Shown: positions 10,788-18,492 of the stretch, piece by piece
Position numbering within the stretch: the stretch's first letter is position 1
Layout: every line of letters begins with the position of its first letter
Assembly (NCBI RefSeq): GCF_051912845.1
Contig: NZ_JBNCBU010000001.1
Location: 1,364,001 to 1,428,000, forward strand
DNA length: 64,000 nucleotides
Reading direction: 5' to 3'
Source of the DNA: Tsuneonella sediminis
Lineage (GTDB): Bacteria > Pseudomonadota > Alphaproteobacteria > Sphingomonadales > Sphingomonadaceae
Program-made: the position numbers and the translations under genes
Notes under the pieces: model-generated
What the model was told of the DNA's origin: nothing
The model's input: the letters and a program-made list of their open reading frames with translations, nothing else
Databases searched by the model: none

Positions 10788-10805
10788 TGTTGCCGCGATG
10801 CAACA
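10788..10805. promoter_or_regulatory. Candidate operator upstream of the TonB-dependent receptor
   Basis: Perfect inverted repeat TGTTGC-N6-GCAACA in the gap between the oxygenase stop (10858) and the receptor start (10615). Spacing and symmetry fit a dimeric repressor site. No regulator gene is adjacent, so this is a candidate only. Confidence 0.35.
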
Positions 10806-10857
10806 AAATCTCAGAAAACTGTGTCCCGCCCCTCTGGAGGGCTCGAGACCGTTCGAA

Positions 10858-11787
10858 TCAGGCCAGATTGATCTCGCGCAGCCGCTGCTGGAGGAACGCG
10901 TGGCTCGAAATCGGCTCCGGATGATCGTCCGGCCGGGCCGGGTCGATGCAGCTTTCCAGCGTGACGATTTCGAAGTCGGGACGGAAGTGCAGGAAGAACG
11001 GCATCGAGTACCGGCTCCGGTAGGCCGCCGCACCCTTCGGATTGACCACGCGGTGCTGGGTCGACTTGAGTCGGCCATTGGTGAGCCGGTCGAGCATGTC
11101 GCCGATGTTCACCACCAGTGCGCCGTCGGGCGTATCGACGGCCTTCCATTCGCCGCTCGCGGTGAGAAGCTCGAGCCCGGCTTCCTCGGCGCCGAGCAGC
11201 AGGGTGATCGTGTTGATGTCGCCGTGCGCGGCGGCGCGGATCGCGCCCTCGGCGTGCGGCCCGTCGAGCGGCGGATAGTGCAGCAGGCGCATGACCGAGT
11301 TGCCATCCTCGACCGTGGGCGCGAACCATTCGCGCGGCAGGCCGAGGTGCAAGGCGATCGCCTCGAGCACGCGCCCGCCGGCTTTTTCGAACGCGGCGTA
11401 CAGTTCGGTGAAGGTCTCGCGGAAGCCCTCGATTTCCTCCGGCCAGACATTGGCGGCCATGTATTCGGCCAGCGGATGCCCTGCGGGCAGTTCGCGGCCC
11501 ACGTGCCAGAACTCCTTGAGATCGTGAACCTCGGCGTCCTTGGCGCGTTCGACGCCGAAGGGAGTGTACCCCCGCGCGCCGCCGCCGCCTTCGATCTTGT
11601 ATCCCTTCTTGACCTCTTCCGGCAGCGCGAAGAACGCCTTCGACAGCTCCTCTGCCCGCGCAATCAGGTCGGCGGGAATGCCGTGGTCGCGGATCACCGC
11701 GAACCCGTATTCGCGGAAGGACCGGCCGAGTTCGTCGGCAACCTCGTCAAGCGGACGGGCAATCGAGACGGAAGCGATTTCGGACAT
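10858..11787 (-). CDS. 2-oxoglutarate/Fe(II)-dependent oxygenase, isopenicillin N synthase-like
   Basis: A 309-aa non-haem iron oxygenase. The N-terminal DIOX_N segment contains YGFAVIRDHGIP (27-38). The catalytic jelly roll shows the HxD...H iron triad at H188, D190 (AAHGDINTITLLL) and H245 (STQHRVVNP), and the co-substrate RxS pair at R259 and S261 (SRYSMPFF). All key residues are present, so it should be active. The gene starts 11 nt after the nucleoside transporter gene on the same strand. That pairing suggests an imported nucleoside or nucleobase as substrate, but this is inference from context; automatic annotations of the family as 2-oxobutyrate oxidases or antibiotic synthases should not be taken literally. 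Confidence 0.9.
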   Translation of the reverse strand: MSEIASVSIARPLDEVADELGRSFREYGFAVIRDHGIPADLIARAEELSKAFFALPEEVKKGYKIEGGGGARGYTPFGVERAKDAEVHDLKEFWHVGRELPAGHPLAEYMAANVWPEEIEGFRETFTELYAAFEKAGGRVLEAIALHLGLPREWFAPTVEDGNSVMRLLHYPPLDGPHAEGAIRAAAHGDINTITLLLGAEEAGLELLTASGEWKAVDTPDGALVVNIGDMLDRLTNGRLKSTQHRVVNPKGAAAYRSRYSMPFFLHFRPDFEIVTLESCIDPARPDDHPEPISSHAFLQQRLREINLA

Positions 11788-11798
11788 TGTTCAAAGAC

Positions 11799-13112
11799 TC
11801 AGTAGGGAAGAAACAGACCGGCGAGCGCGGCGGACATGAGGTTGGACAACGAGCCGGCGGCAAGCGCCTTCAGCCCGAGCCTGGCGATGACCGGTCGCTG
11901 GTTCGGGGCCAGGCCGCCGGTGACGGCCATCTGGATGGCGATCGACGAGAAGTTGGCAAAACCGCACAGCGCGAAGGTCACGATCGCGCGGCTGCGCTCG
12001 GACAGGACCTCGGCGCCGAGCTGGCCGAGGTCGATGAAGGCCACGAATTCGTTGAGGACGACCTTGGTGCCGAACAGCCCCCCCGCCACCGGCGCCTGGT
12101 CCCACGGCACGCCGATGAGGAACATGACCGGCGCGAACACCGCGCCCAGCGCAGCCTGGAAGCTCCACCCTTCGAACCCGAGCAGGGCCCCGAACCAGCC
12201 GAGGATGCCGTTGGCCAGCGCGACCAGCGCGACGAAGGCGAGCACCATCGCGCCCACCGCCACGGCCAGCTTGACGCCCGTCTGCGCGCCTTGGGCGGCA
12301 GCCTCGATGACGTTCGCCGGGCGGGTGCCCTCTTCGAAGGTTTCCGCCAGTTCGACCTCGTGCGGCTTGCCCCCCTCTACGATCGCGGCCGGCCCTTCGG
12401 CACTGATGCGCGAGGTGGGCAGGACGATCTCGCCCTCCGCAGCGCCCGAAGGCTCGTCCTCGTCCGGCATGATGATCTTCGCCATTAGGATCCCGCCGGG
12501 GGCCGACATGAACGCGGCGGCAAGGAGATAGGGAAGGTAGCGCTCCCCGAGCAGCCCGGCATAGGCCGCCAGGATCGTGCCCGCGACACCCGCCATGCCG
12601 ACGGTCATCAGCGTGAACAGCCGGCTCGGGCTCAACGCGGCGAGATAGGGCCGCACGACCAGCGGGCTTTCCGACTGGCCGACGAATATGTTGGCGGCAG
12701 ACCCCAGCGCCTCGACCCGGCTCACACCGGTGACCCAGCCGATCGCCCCGCCGAGCCAGCGGACCAGCCGCTGCATGATCCCCAGGTGGTAGAGGATCGA
12801 GACGAGCGCGGCGAAGAACACGATCACCGGCAGCGCGCCGAGGGCAAACGTGTTCGCGAGCGGGTTGTCGCGCCCGAACAGGAAGGCTGTGCCTTCGTTG
12901 GCATACGACAGCAGCGCGGCCACCCCGTCGGACATCGCCTGGATTCCCGCGACTCCCCACGGCGTGCGAAGAACGATGAAGGCCAGCAGGGCCTGGAGCG
13001 CGAACGCCGCCCCCACGATACGCAGGCGGATCCGGCGCCTGCCGTTGGACAGCGCAAGGGCGATGGCGAGGATCGCGACGATCCCCAGAATACTGGCGAC
13101 GACTGGCGGCAT
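11799..13112 (-). CDS. nupC: Concentrative nucleoside transporter (NupC/CNT family)
   Basis: A 437-aa inner-membrane cation/nucleoside symporter. CNT hallmarks in order: the N-terminal helices, the GQSESPLVVRPYL segment in the middle, and the C-terminal core with ALCGFANFSSIAIQ followed by GSLSNLMSAALAG. Between them lies a variable, charged cytoplasmic loop (about residues 215-255). Length and hydrophobicity fit bacterial CNTs. It is followed 11 nt later by the 2-oxoglutarate oxygenase gene, probably in one transcript. Substrate range (purine or pyrimidine nucleosides) cannot be read from the sequence. Confidence 0.92.
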   Translation of the reverse strand: MPPVVASILGIVAILAIALALSNGRRRIRLRIVGAAFALQALLAFIVLRTPWGVAGIQAMSDGVAALLSYANEGTAFLFGRDNPLANTFALGALPVIVFFAALVSILYHLGIMQRLVRWLGGAIGWVTGVSRVEALGSAANIFVGQSESPLVVRPYLAALSPSRLFTLMTVGMAGVAGTILAAYAGLLGERYLPYLLAAAFMSAPGGILMAKIIMPDEDEPSGAAEGEIVLPTSRISAEGPAAIVEGGKPHEVELAETFEEGTRPANVIEAAAQGAQTGVKLAVAVGAMVLAFVALVALANGILGWFGALLGFEGWSFQAALGAVFAPVMFLIGVPWDQAPVAGGLFGTKVVLNEFVAFIDLGQLGAEVLSERSRAIVTFALCGFANFSSIAIQMAVTGGLAPNQRPVIARLGLKALAAGSLSNLMSAALAGLFLPY

Positions 13113-13133
13113 GGCGCTCCCCGATAGCGACGG

Positions 13134-13219
13134 CCGGTTACTTTTGAAACCGGATTCGCGACTCCCTCATCCGGAGTGCTTTTGTGTCTCCACAAACAAA
13201 CGCGCAAGGCTCGTTTGTG
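13134..13219 (+). promoter_or_regulatory. Hairpin-rich leader of the queuosine-precursor transporter gene
   Basis: Four compact inverted repeats in 86 nt: CCGGTT/AACCGG (13134-13139 with 13148-13153), ACTCC/GGAGT (13161-13165 with 13173-13177), TTTGTG-TCTC-CACAAA (13181-13196) and CAAACG/CGTTTG (13197-13202 with 13212-13217). An alternative pairing, CCGGAT (13150-13155) with ATCCGG (13169-13174), competes with the first two. The block ends about 43 nt before the ATG. Genes of this transporter family are often under preQ1 riboswitches, but I do not see the preQ1-I consensus. Confidence 0.4.
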
Positions 13220-13261
13220 CACGCTTTCCTTTTCTCGGGCCGAGTGCCAATCGTGTCGCGC

Positions 13262-13951
13262 ATGAACGACACTGTCTCTCCGAGCCCGATAACATCGAGC
13301 CTGAACGTTCCCCGCGCGCTGTTCGTCTATCTGCTGCTCTACGGCGGCATGACCGTGCTGGCGGGGGTCATGGCCTACAAGCAGGTCGCTCTCGTGCCGA
13401 CCGCCCTCGCGGTCGAATCGGGCATCTTCGCCTTCCTGCTGCTCGTCGTGATCTCGAGCACGGTGTCGCAGCTTTACGGGGACGCGATGGCGCGGCGACT
13501 GGTATGGTGGGGTTTCCTTCCGCTGCTGGTCTCGTCGCTCCTCATGCAGCTGGTCCTCGCCCTCCCCGCCTCCTCGGAGATGGTCCAGTTCAGGGGCGAC
13601 GACCTTGCCGCGTTCGAGCGGGTGCATGCGCAACTCTGGCGCGTCTACATGGCCGGTCCGGCGGCTTACCTCGTTTCCCTGCTGCTCAACGTGTGGATCT
13701 TTTCCAAGCTGCGCGGCAGCGGAGACGGCGGAACACTAGGCATCATGGTTCGCGGCGCCATCGCTTCGGCGCTCAGCCAGGCGATCGATTCGGTCATCTT
13801 CATCACGCTGGCGTTTTACGGAGAGTTCGACATCAGCAGCCTGCTCATCGGGCAGGTGCTGGCGAAAGTCGTCCTGTCGGTCGTGCTGGTTCCGCCGCTG
13901 ATCGCACTGGGCGTGACCCTGGCCCGCTGGCTCGACACGAAGCAGTTCTGA
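13262..13951 (+). CDS. yhhQ: Queuosine precursor transporter (VUT/YhhQ family)
   Basis: A 229-aa inner-membrane protein with about six transmembrane helices, resembling the COG1738/YhhQ family that imports queuosine precursors (preQ0 or preQ1) for tRNA modification. Family features are the early YLLLYGGMTVLAGVMAYK segment, SSTVSQLYGD and the late AIASALSQAIDSVIFITL helix. A longer frame would start at a GTG at 13184, but that would translate through the hairpins of the leader and adds no domain, so the ATG at 13262 is preferred; neither start has a strong Shine-Dalgarno sequence. It is divergent from nupC. No queuosine biosynthesis gene is adjacent. Confidence 0.85.
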   Translation: MNDTVSPSPITSSLNVPRALFVYLLLYGGMTVLAGVMAYKQVALVPTALAVESGIFAFLLLVVISSTVSQLYGDAMARRLVWWGFLPLLVSSLLMQLVLALPASSEMVQFRGDDLAAFERVHAQLWRVYMAGPAAYLVSLLLNVWIFSKLRGSGDGGTLGIMVRGAIASALSQAIDSVIFITLAFYGEFDISSLLIGQVLAKVVLSVVLVPPLIALGVTLARWLDTKQF

Positions 13952-13984
13952 GCGGTCCCGGGTGCCCGCAAGCCCGACAGGCCG

Positions 13985-14707
13985 TCAGACGGTGCGTGCC
14001 TCCAGACCTTCCCGGTGCACGATCAGTATGCCGCGGCGCGAGGGAAGATCGATGAGTCCCTCGGCCTTCATGCGGGTGAACTGACGGCTCACCGTTTCGA
14101 TCGTCAGGCCGAGAACATCGGCGATCTGCTGCCGCGACAGCGGGAGTTCGAGCGAATCTGCGAACCCGGGCTCCCGGGCGCAGGTCGCGGGCGACAGGCG
14201 TTCGGACATCTCGAGCAGGAAGGCCGCGAGCCTCTGTTCCGCGCTCATCCGGCCGAGCAGCAGCATCCAGCGGCGCGAACGGTCGAGTTCGGTCAGCGTG
14301 CGCTCGAGAAGCTTGTGCTCGAGCCGGGGGTGCGTGCGGGCGAAGCGCTCGAAATCGGCCCGGTGGAACACGCAGACCAGGGTCTCGGTGAGTGCCTCGA
14401 CCCCGTAGGGAGACGTCGGGCCGAACGGGCGGCCGAGGAAATCCGACGGATAGGCGAGACCGAGAATCTGCTCCCGCCCGTCGGTCGTGTAGTTCGACAG
14501 CTTGAGGACGCCTTCGACGACGTTTGCGACGACCACCGCCTCGTCGCCTTCCCACATGAGCGGCTGGCCCGCGCGTAACGTCTGCCGGCGTCCGATCTGG
14601 TTGAGGATCGCGATCTCGTCCTCGTCGAGGTCCGCGCAGATCGCGCGATTTCGCACCGCGCAGGCCTGGCAGAAATTGATCGGGGGAGGAAGTTTGCCGC
14701 TGTCCAC
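13985..14707 (-). CDS. fnrL: Crp/Fnr-family oxygen-responsive regulator (FnrL-like)
   Basis: A 240-aa transcription factor with a cyclic-nucleotide-binding-like beta-roll and a C-terminal winged helix. Four cysteines are placed like those holding the oxygen-labile [4Fe-4S] cluster of FNR/FnrL: C13, C16, C24 and C112. The recognition helix reads TIETVSRQFTRM; the E-x-x-S-R arrangement is that of regulators binding TTGAT-N4-ATCAA sites. The start is GTG at 14707, the only start before an in-frame stop nine bases upstream of it, and there is no clear Shine-Dalgarno. It is divergent from xdhC. It probably switches genes for low-oxygen metabolism; a role in controlling the neighbouring molybdenum genes is plausible but unproven. 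Confidence 0.9.
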   Translation of the reverse strand: MDSGKLPPPINFCQACAVRNRAICADLDEDEIAILNQIGRRQTLRAGQPLMWEGDEAVVVANVVEGVLKLSNYTTDGREQILGLAYPSDFLGRPFGPTSPYGVEALTETLVCVFHRADFERFARTHPRLEHKLLERTLTELDRSRRWMLLLGRMSAEQRLAAFLLEMSERLSPATCAREPGFADSLELPLSRQQIADVLGLTIETVSRQFTRMKAEGLIDLPSRRGILIVHREGLEARTV

Positions 14708-14714
14708 CGCACGA

Positions 14715-14854
14715 GGTTACTTGCTGGCCTTGAAAACGCCAAGCCGGAGTGCAGCAAACAGCGTGTTCGGGACGCGCAGGCGGCGCTTGCCGCAGGAGGC
14801 GGACCGCCCGGCAGGTAACCCCCCGCGAACGATTCGCTTGCGTAGAGGCGCAAG
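14715..14854 (+). promoter_or_regulatory. Candidate structured RNA leader of xdhC
   Basis: A 13-bp closing stem pairs 14715-14727 with 14808-14820. Two of the pairs are G-U only if the RNA is plus-strand; on the other strand they become A-C mismatches. Inside are small hairpins: GGCCUUG/CAAGCC (14726-14745, partly competing with the closing stem), GCGU/ACGC (14761-14775) and GCGGC-GCUU-GCCGC (14780-14793). Two more hairpins follow at 14825-14837 and 14837-14854; the 3' arm of the last one runs into AAGGGA, a weak ribosome-binding site. The GTG start of xdhC is at 14873. Confidence 0.4.
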
Positions 14855-14872
14855 GGACAACACAAGCCACGC

Positions 14873-15733
14873 GTGCCCGACCCTTCGCCCTGCGCCTGCC
14901 CTGCCGAGCAGTTCGACGAGGATCATGCCGCGCTCGCGGCAGCGCGAATGCCGGGGGCTGGCCTGTGCACGATCGTCGGGATCGACGGCACCTTTTCCCG
15001 CCGGATGGGAGCGCAACTCGCGATACTGCCCGACGGGGAAATTGTCGGCAGCCTGTCCGACGGCTGTCTTGAACGCCAGCTCGCGGCCGACTGCCGCGAT
15101 GCGCGAAAGCCGACCATCCAACGGTATGGAACCGGATCGCCGCACATCGACTTCCGGCTCCCCTGCGGCGGCGGGCTCGACATCCTGATTGATCCCCGTC
15201 CGGACCACGCGGCCTGCGCGGCTGCCATGGACAGACTCCTCGCGCGGCGTCCCGCATCGCTCCGGCTGCCTGCGGATAGTGGCGCCCTCTTCCGCTCGTA
15301 TATCCCGCGGCTCCGGGTCGCGGCATTCGGCGAGGGGCCGGAGCTGGCAGCACTCGTCCGGCTGGCGCGGGCCGCGGGGGTCGAGATCGAGGCGACCGGC
15401 AAGGACGACCTGGCGCTGGGAAGATCGAGCGGCCGCGCGGAAGCGGACGCATGGTCCGCGGTAGTGCTGCTTTTCCACGACCACGAGTGGGACCTGGCGC
15501 TGATCGAGGAGGCCCTTCGGACGGACGCCTTCTACATCGGTGCCCAGGGAGGCAGGGAGGCGCGCCGTGCCAGGATCGCCGAGCTGCGCCGGCGGGGCGC
15601 GAACGATGCCGCGTTGGCGCGCATCCGCAGCCCGATCGGCACCGTCGCGGGCAGCCGCACGCCGCAGACGCTGGCGCTGTCCGCCCTGACCGAGATCGCC
15701 CATGACTACGAGCGGCTCCGTCCCGAGGCTTGA
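14873..15733 (+). CDS. xdhC: XdhC-family molybdenum-cofactor insertion chaperone
   Basis: A 286-aa cytoplasmic protein of the XdhC/CoxF/PaoD family, which binds molybdenum cofactor, helps its final maturation and inserts it into xanthine-dehydrogenase-type enzymes. The XdhC signature GSLSDGCLE is at 59-67 with Cys65; the C-terminal Rossmann-like domain includes FYIGAQGGREARRARI and IRSPIGTVAGSRTPQT. The start is GTG, the first available codon, behind a hairpin-rich leader. It overlaps the next gene by 32 nt. The likely client is the PaoABC-type enzyme encoded convergently at 16291-20072. Confidence 0.9.
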   Translation: MPDPSPCACPAEQFDEDHAALAAARMPGAGLCTIVGIDGTFSRRMGAQLAILPDGEIVGSLSDGCLERQLAADCRDARKPTIQRYGTGSPHIDFRLPCGGGLDILIDPRPDHAACAAAMDRLLARRPASLRLPADSGALFRSYIPRLRVAAFGEGPELAALVRLARAAGVEIEATGKDDLALGRSSGRAEADAWSAVVLLFHDHEWDLALIEEALRTDAFYIGAQGGREARRARIAELRRRGANDAALARIRSPIGTVAGSRTPQTLALSALTEIAHDYERLRPEA

Positions 15734-16319
15734 ACAGCCCTGCGCCTTCGTCCTGCTGGCTGCGGGACGGGGCTCGCGCTTCGGCGGAGGCAAGCTTCTT
15801 GCCGACCTCGCCGGGTGGCCGGTCTGGCGCTGGGCGTTGGAAAGCGCGCGGCAGGCCGGCTTTGCCGACCTGCATGTCGTCACCAACGACCCGCTGGTCG
15901 CCGCCGGCAGCGAGGCGGTCCGCGCGACCGTCCACCCGAACCCGGCAGCAGATCAGGGGATCGCATCGTCCATCGCTGTCGCCGTGGAGGCGGGGCGCCG
16001 CGCCCGGCGGATCGTCATCGCGCTTGCGGACATGCCGTTCGTGGAACCCGCACACCTCGGACGTCTGGCGCGGGGACCGGGTGCCGTCTTCACTGGGTAT
16101 AGTGGTGGCCGGTCGGGCGTGCCGGCCGGGTTTCCCCGCAGCGATTACGAGAAACTCCTGTCTCTCAACGGTGATCGCGGCGCCGCCACGCTCGACTGGC
16201 CGGATGCCGCCGTGGTCAGGCCCCGTTCGGTCCAAAGCCTGATCGACATCGATACTCCGGAGAGCCTGCGGCAGGCGCAGGCGGAAGCGTTCAGGCGACG
16301 GCGGGAAGCTTCCCGATGA
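15702..16319 (+). CDS. mocA: MocA/MobA-like molybdenum cofactor nucleotidyltransferase
   Basis: A 205-aa nucleotidyltransferase with the LAAGRGSRFGGGK motif at 19-31 and an ALADMPFV metal-binding segment near residue 107. Proteins of this kind attach CMP (MocA) or GMP (MobA) to molybdopterin. Xanthine-dehydrogenase-family enzymes such as PaoABC use the cytosine dinucleotide form, so MocA is the better guess. It overlaps xdhC by 32 nt and its 3' end overlaps the end of paoC by 29 nt on the other strand. The symbol is inferred from family and context. Confidence 0.8.
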   Translation: MTTSGSVPRLEQPCAFVLLAAGRGSRFGGGKLLADLAGWPVWRWALESARQAGFADLHVVTNDPLVAAGSEAVRATVHPNPAADQGIASSIAVAVEAGRRARRIVIALADMPFVEPAHLGRLARGPGAVFTGYSGGRSGVPAGFPRSDYEKLLSLNGDRGAATLDWPDAAVVRPRSVQSLIDIDTPESLRQAQAEAFRRRREASR

Positions 16320-18489
16320 GTTTGTCGAGCGTAATCGGGTAGTCGCGCACCCGGACGCCGGTTGCGTTGTAGACGGCATTCGCGATCGCCGCTCCGGGAC
16401 CGCAAATTCCCAGTTCGCCCACACCCTTGGCCTTCAATGGACTTATCACGTCGTCGAGCGTGTCGAGGAACACGACTTCCTGGTGCGGAATGTCGGCGTG
16501 GACCGGCACTTCGTACCCCGCAAGGTCGTGGTTGGCGAAGAAGCCGAACCGCCTGTCGACCACCAGTTCTTCCATCAGCGCCGAGCCGGCCGACATGACC
16601 ATCGCGCCGATGACCTGGCTGCGCGCAGAGAGGGGGTTCAGGATTCGCCCTGCGTCGCAGACCGCGAGCATGCGCCGGATGCGCACTTCGCCGGTATAGG
16701 CGTCGACGCCGACTTCCGCGAAGTGCGCCGCGTAGGTGCCCATGTCGTAGTCGTCCTGGAACGGGCCATAATCCATCTCGCCCTCGGCCGAGAGCGGACC
16801 CACCTCGGCCAGCGTCTTCGTGGCCTTGCCGTCCGAGACCCGTCCGCTCTCGAAAGCGGCACGATCGGGGTCCATGCCGAACTTCGCGGCAATCATTCCG
16901 CGCAGCTCGACACAGGCGGCATAGACCCCCGCGGTCGAGCTCGCGGCGCCCCATTGCCCGCCCGAACCGGACGACACGGGCGACCGGGAATCCCCAAGAT
17001 CGACGCGTACCTGCTCGAGCGGCACGCCCATGCATTCCGCCGCGGTCTGCGCGATGATCGTGTAGCTGCCCGTACCGATGTCGGTCATGTCGGTCTCGAC
17101 CCGCACCTTGCCCGCCGCATCGATACTGACCCGCGCTGCCGACTTCGTGATCGGCGCCCCGCGGTAGCCCGCCGCGACTCCCAGGCCTACCAGCCAGCGC
17201 CCGTCGCGCACGCTTGCCGGCGTTGCCTTGCGGGCCGACCATCCGAAGCGGTCCGCGCCCTGCCGCAGGCATTCGACGAGGTGGCGCCCCGAAAACCTCT
17301 TCGACGGATCGCCTGGCACCCGGTCCGGTTCGTTGAGAACGCGAAAGTCGATCGGGTCCATCCCGAGCTTTTCGGCCAGTTCATCCATCGCGACCTCGAG
17401 CGCGAGGTGGCCGACCGCTTCGCCCGGCGCGCGCATCGCGTTGCCTTCGGGCAGGTCGAGGTCCGAAATGTAGCTGACAGTCAGGTTGTCCGGCCCCGTA
17501 TAGAGCGAACGGGTCTGCGCCGCCCCGTTTTCCGCGCTGCCCCCGGGGAGGTTGCCCGACCAGCATTCGTGACCCATCGCAAGGATCTTGCCGTCCTTGT
17601 CCGCGCCGATCCTCAGGCGCTGGATCGTCGCCGGCCGATGGGTCGAATTGTTGAACATGAGCGGTCGCTGCATCGCGATCTTGACCGGGCGGCCCGCAGC
17701 CCTGGCACCCAGCGCGGCGAGCACGGCATCGGCGCGCACGAACAGCTTGCCGCCGAACCCGCCCCCGATGAACGGCGAATCGAGCCGGATATTCTCCCTC
17801 GGCATCTTCAGGATGCTTGCGAGCGCTTGTCTTGACCAGTTGATCATCTGATTGCTGGTCCACAGCGTCAGCTTTTCACCCTCCCACGCAGCGACGGTGG
17901 CAAAAGGCTCCATCATCGCGTGCGCCTCGTCGGGCGTGGTATAGGTCTGGTCGAGCTGGACCGGTGCGGCCCCGAAGGCCCCGGCGAAGTCCCCGTTGCG
18001 CTTGACGTCCTCCGGCACACTCCAGCCACGGGCGATCTTCGCCCCGTTCTTCACCTTGGCAAGTTCGTATTCGCCCCTGTCGCGGTCATACGTGGTCCGG
18101 ATCAACGCGGCTGCGGCGCGCGCCTGCTCGAACGTCTCCGCCACGACGCAGGCGATCGCCTGGTGATAGTGCGCAATGTCGCGTCCCCCGAAAAGCGGGG
18201 CGGTGTTGAACGGGCTCGTGCCCACAGGCTCGTGCTCGGTCGCAGCGACGATCGCGATGACGCCGGGCGCCTTGCGGGCGGCCTCCAGGTCCATCGACGC
18301 GATCCGTCCCTTGGCGACCGCCGATCCGACGATGTATCCATAGACTTGGCCCGGCACGACGTCGTGCCGTTCGTAGGCATAGGGCGCGGTGCCGGTGGTC
18401 TTCCTCGGTCCGTCGATCCGGCGGGTGGCCCTGCCGATGATCTTCGGATCGTCGACGAACGTCTTGCCGGCGGGTGCCTCGAATTTCAT
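16291..18489 (-). CDS. paoC: Aldehyde oxidoreductase, molybdenum-binding subunit (PaoC-like)
   Basis: A 732-aa catalytic subunit of a xanthine-dehydrogenase-family enzyme. It shows the ALD_Xan_dh_C domain (about residues 20-125), a molybdenum-binding core with GGGFGGKLFVRADA and GSGGQWGAASST, and the catalytic glutamate in GVGELGICGPG near residue 690. It has no leader of its own; the complex would be exported, if at all, by the signal on the small subunit. It is the third gene of a paoA-paoB-paoC order, 3 nt from paoB. It resembles E. coli PaoC (YagR), which oxidises aromatic aldehydes; the true substrate here is unknown. Confidence 0.9.
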   Translation of the reverse strand: MKFEAPAGKTFVDDPKIIGRATRRIDGPRKTTGTAPYAYERHDVVPGQVYGYIVGSAVAKGRIASMDLEAARKAPGVIAIVAATEHEPVGTSPFNTAPLFGGRDIAHYHQAIACVVAETFEQARAAAALIRTTYDRDRGEYELAKVKNGAKIARGWSVPEDVKRNGDFAGAFGAAPVQLDQTYTTPDEAHAMMEPFATVAAWEGEKLTLWTSNQMINWSRQALASILKMPRENIRLDSPFIGGGFGGKLFVRADAVLAALGARAAGRPVKIAMQRPLMFNNSTHRPATIQRLRIGADKDGKILAMGHECWSGNLPGGSAENGAAQTRSLYTGPDNLTVSYISDLDLPEGNAMRAPGEAVGHLALEVAMDELAEKLGMDPIDFRVLNEPDRVPGDPSKRFSGRHLVECLRQGADRFGWSARKATPASVRDGRWLVGLGVAAGYRGAPITKSAARVSIDAAGKVRVETDMTDIGTGSYTIIAQTAAECMGVPLEQVRVDLGDSRSPVSSGSGGQWGAASSTAGVYAACVELRGMIAAKFGMDPDRAAFESGRVSDGKATKTLAEVGPLSAEGEMDYGPFQDDYDMGTYAAHFAEVGVDAYTGEVRIRRMLAVCDAGRILNPLSARSQVIGAMVMSAGSALMEELVVDRRFGFFANHDLAGYEVPVHADIPHQEVVFLDTLDDVISPLKAKGVGELGICGPGAAIANAVYNATGVRVRDYPITLDKLIGKLPAVA

Positions 18490-18492
18490 GTC

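Noticed and set aside
13134..13261. Known preQ1-I riboswitch before the queuosine-precursor transporter
   Set aside because: No short hairpin with a CUAGCUA-type loop and an A-rich tail near the start codon was found; the hairpins seen have a different layout.
14730..14745. CTTG-N7-CAAG near fnrL as a possible Fnr-binding site
   Set aside because: The spacing (TTG-N7-CAA) is one base short of TTGAT-N4-ATCAA and the inner AT is missing. It is better explained as part of the hairpin in the candidate leader RNA.
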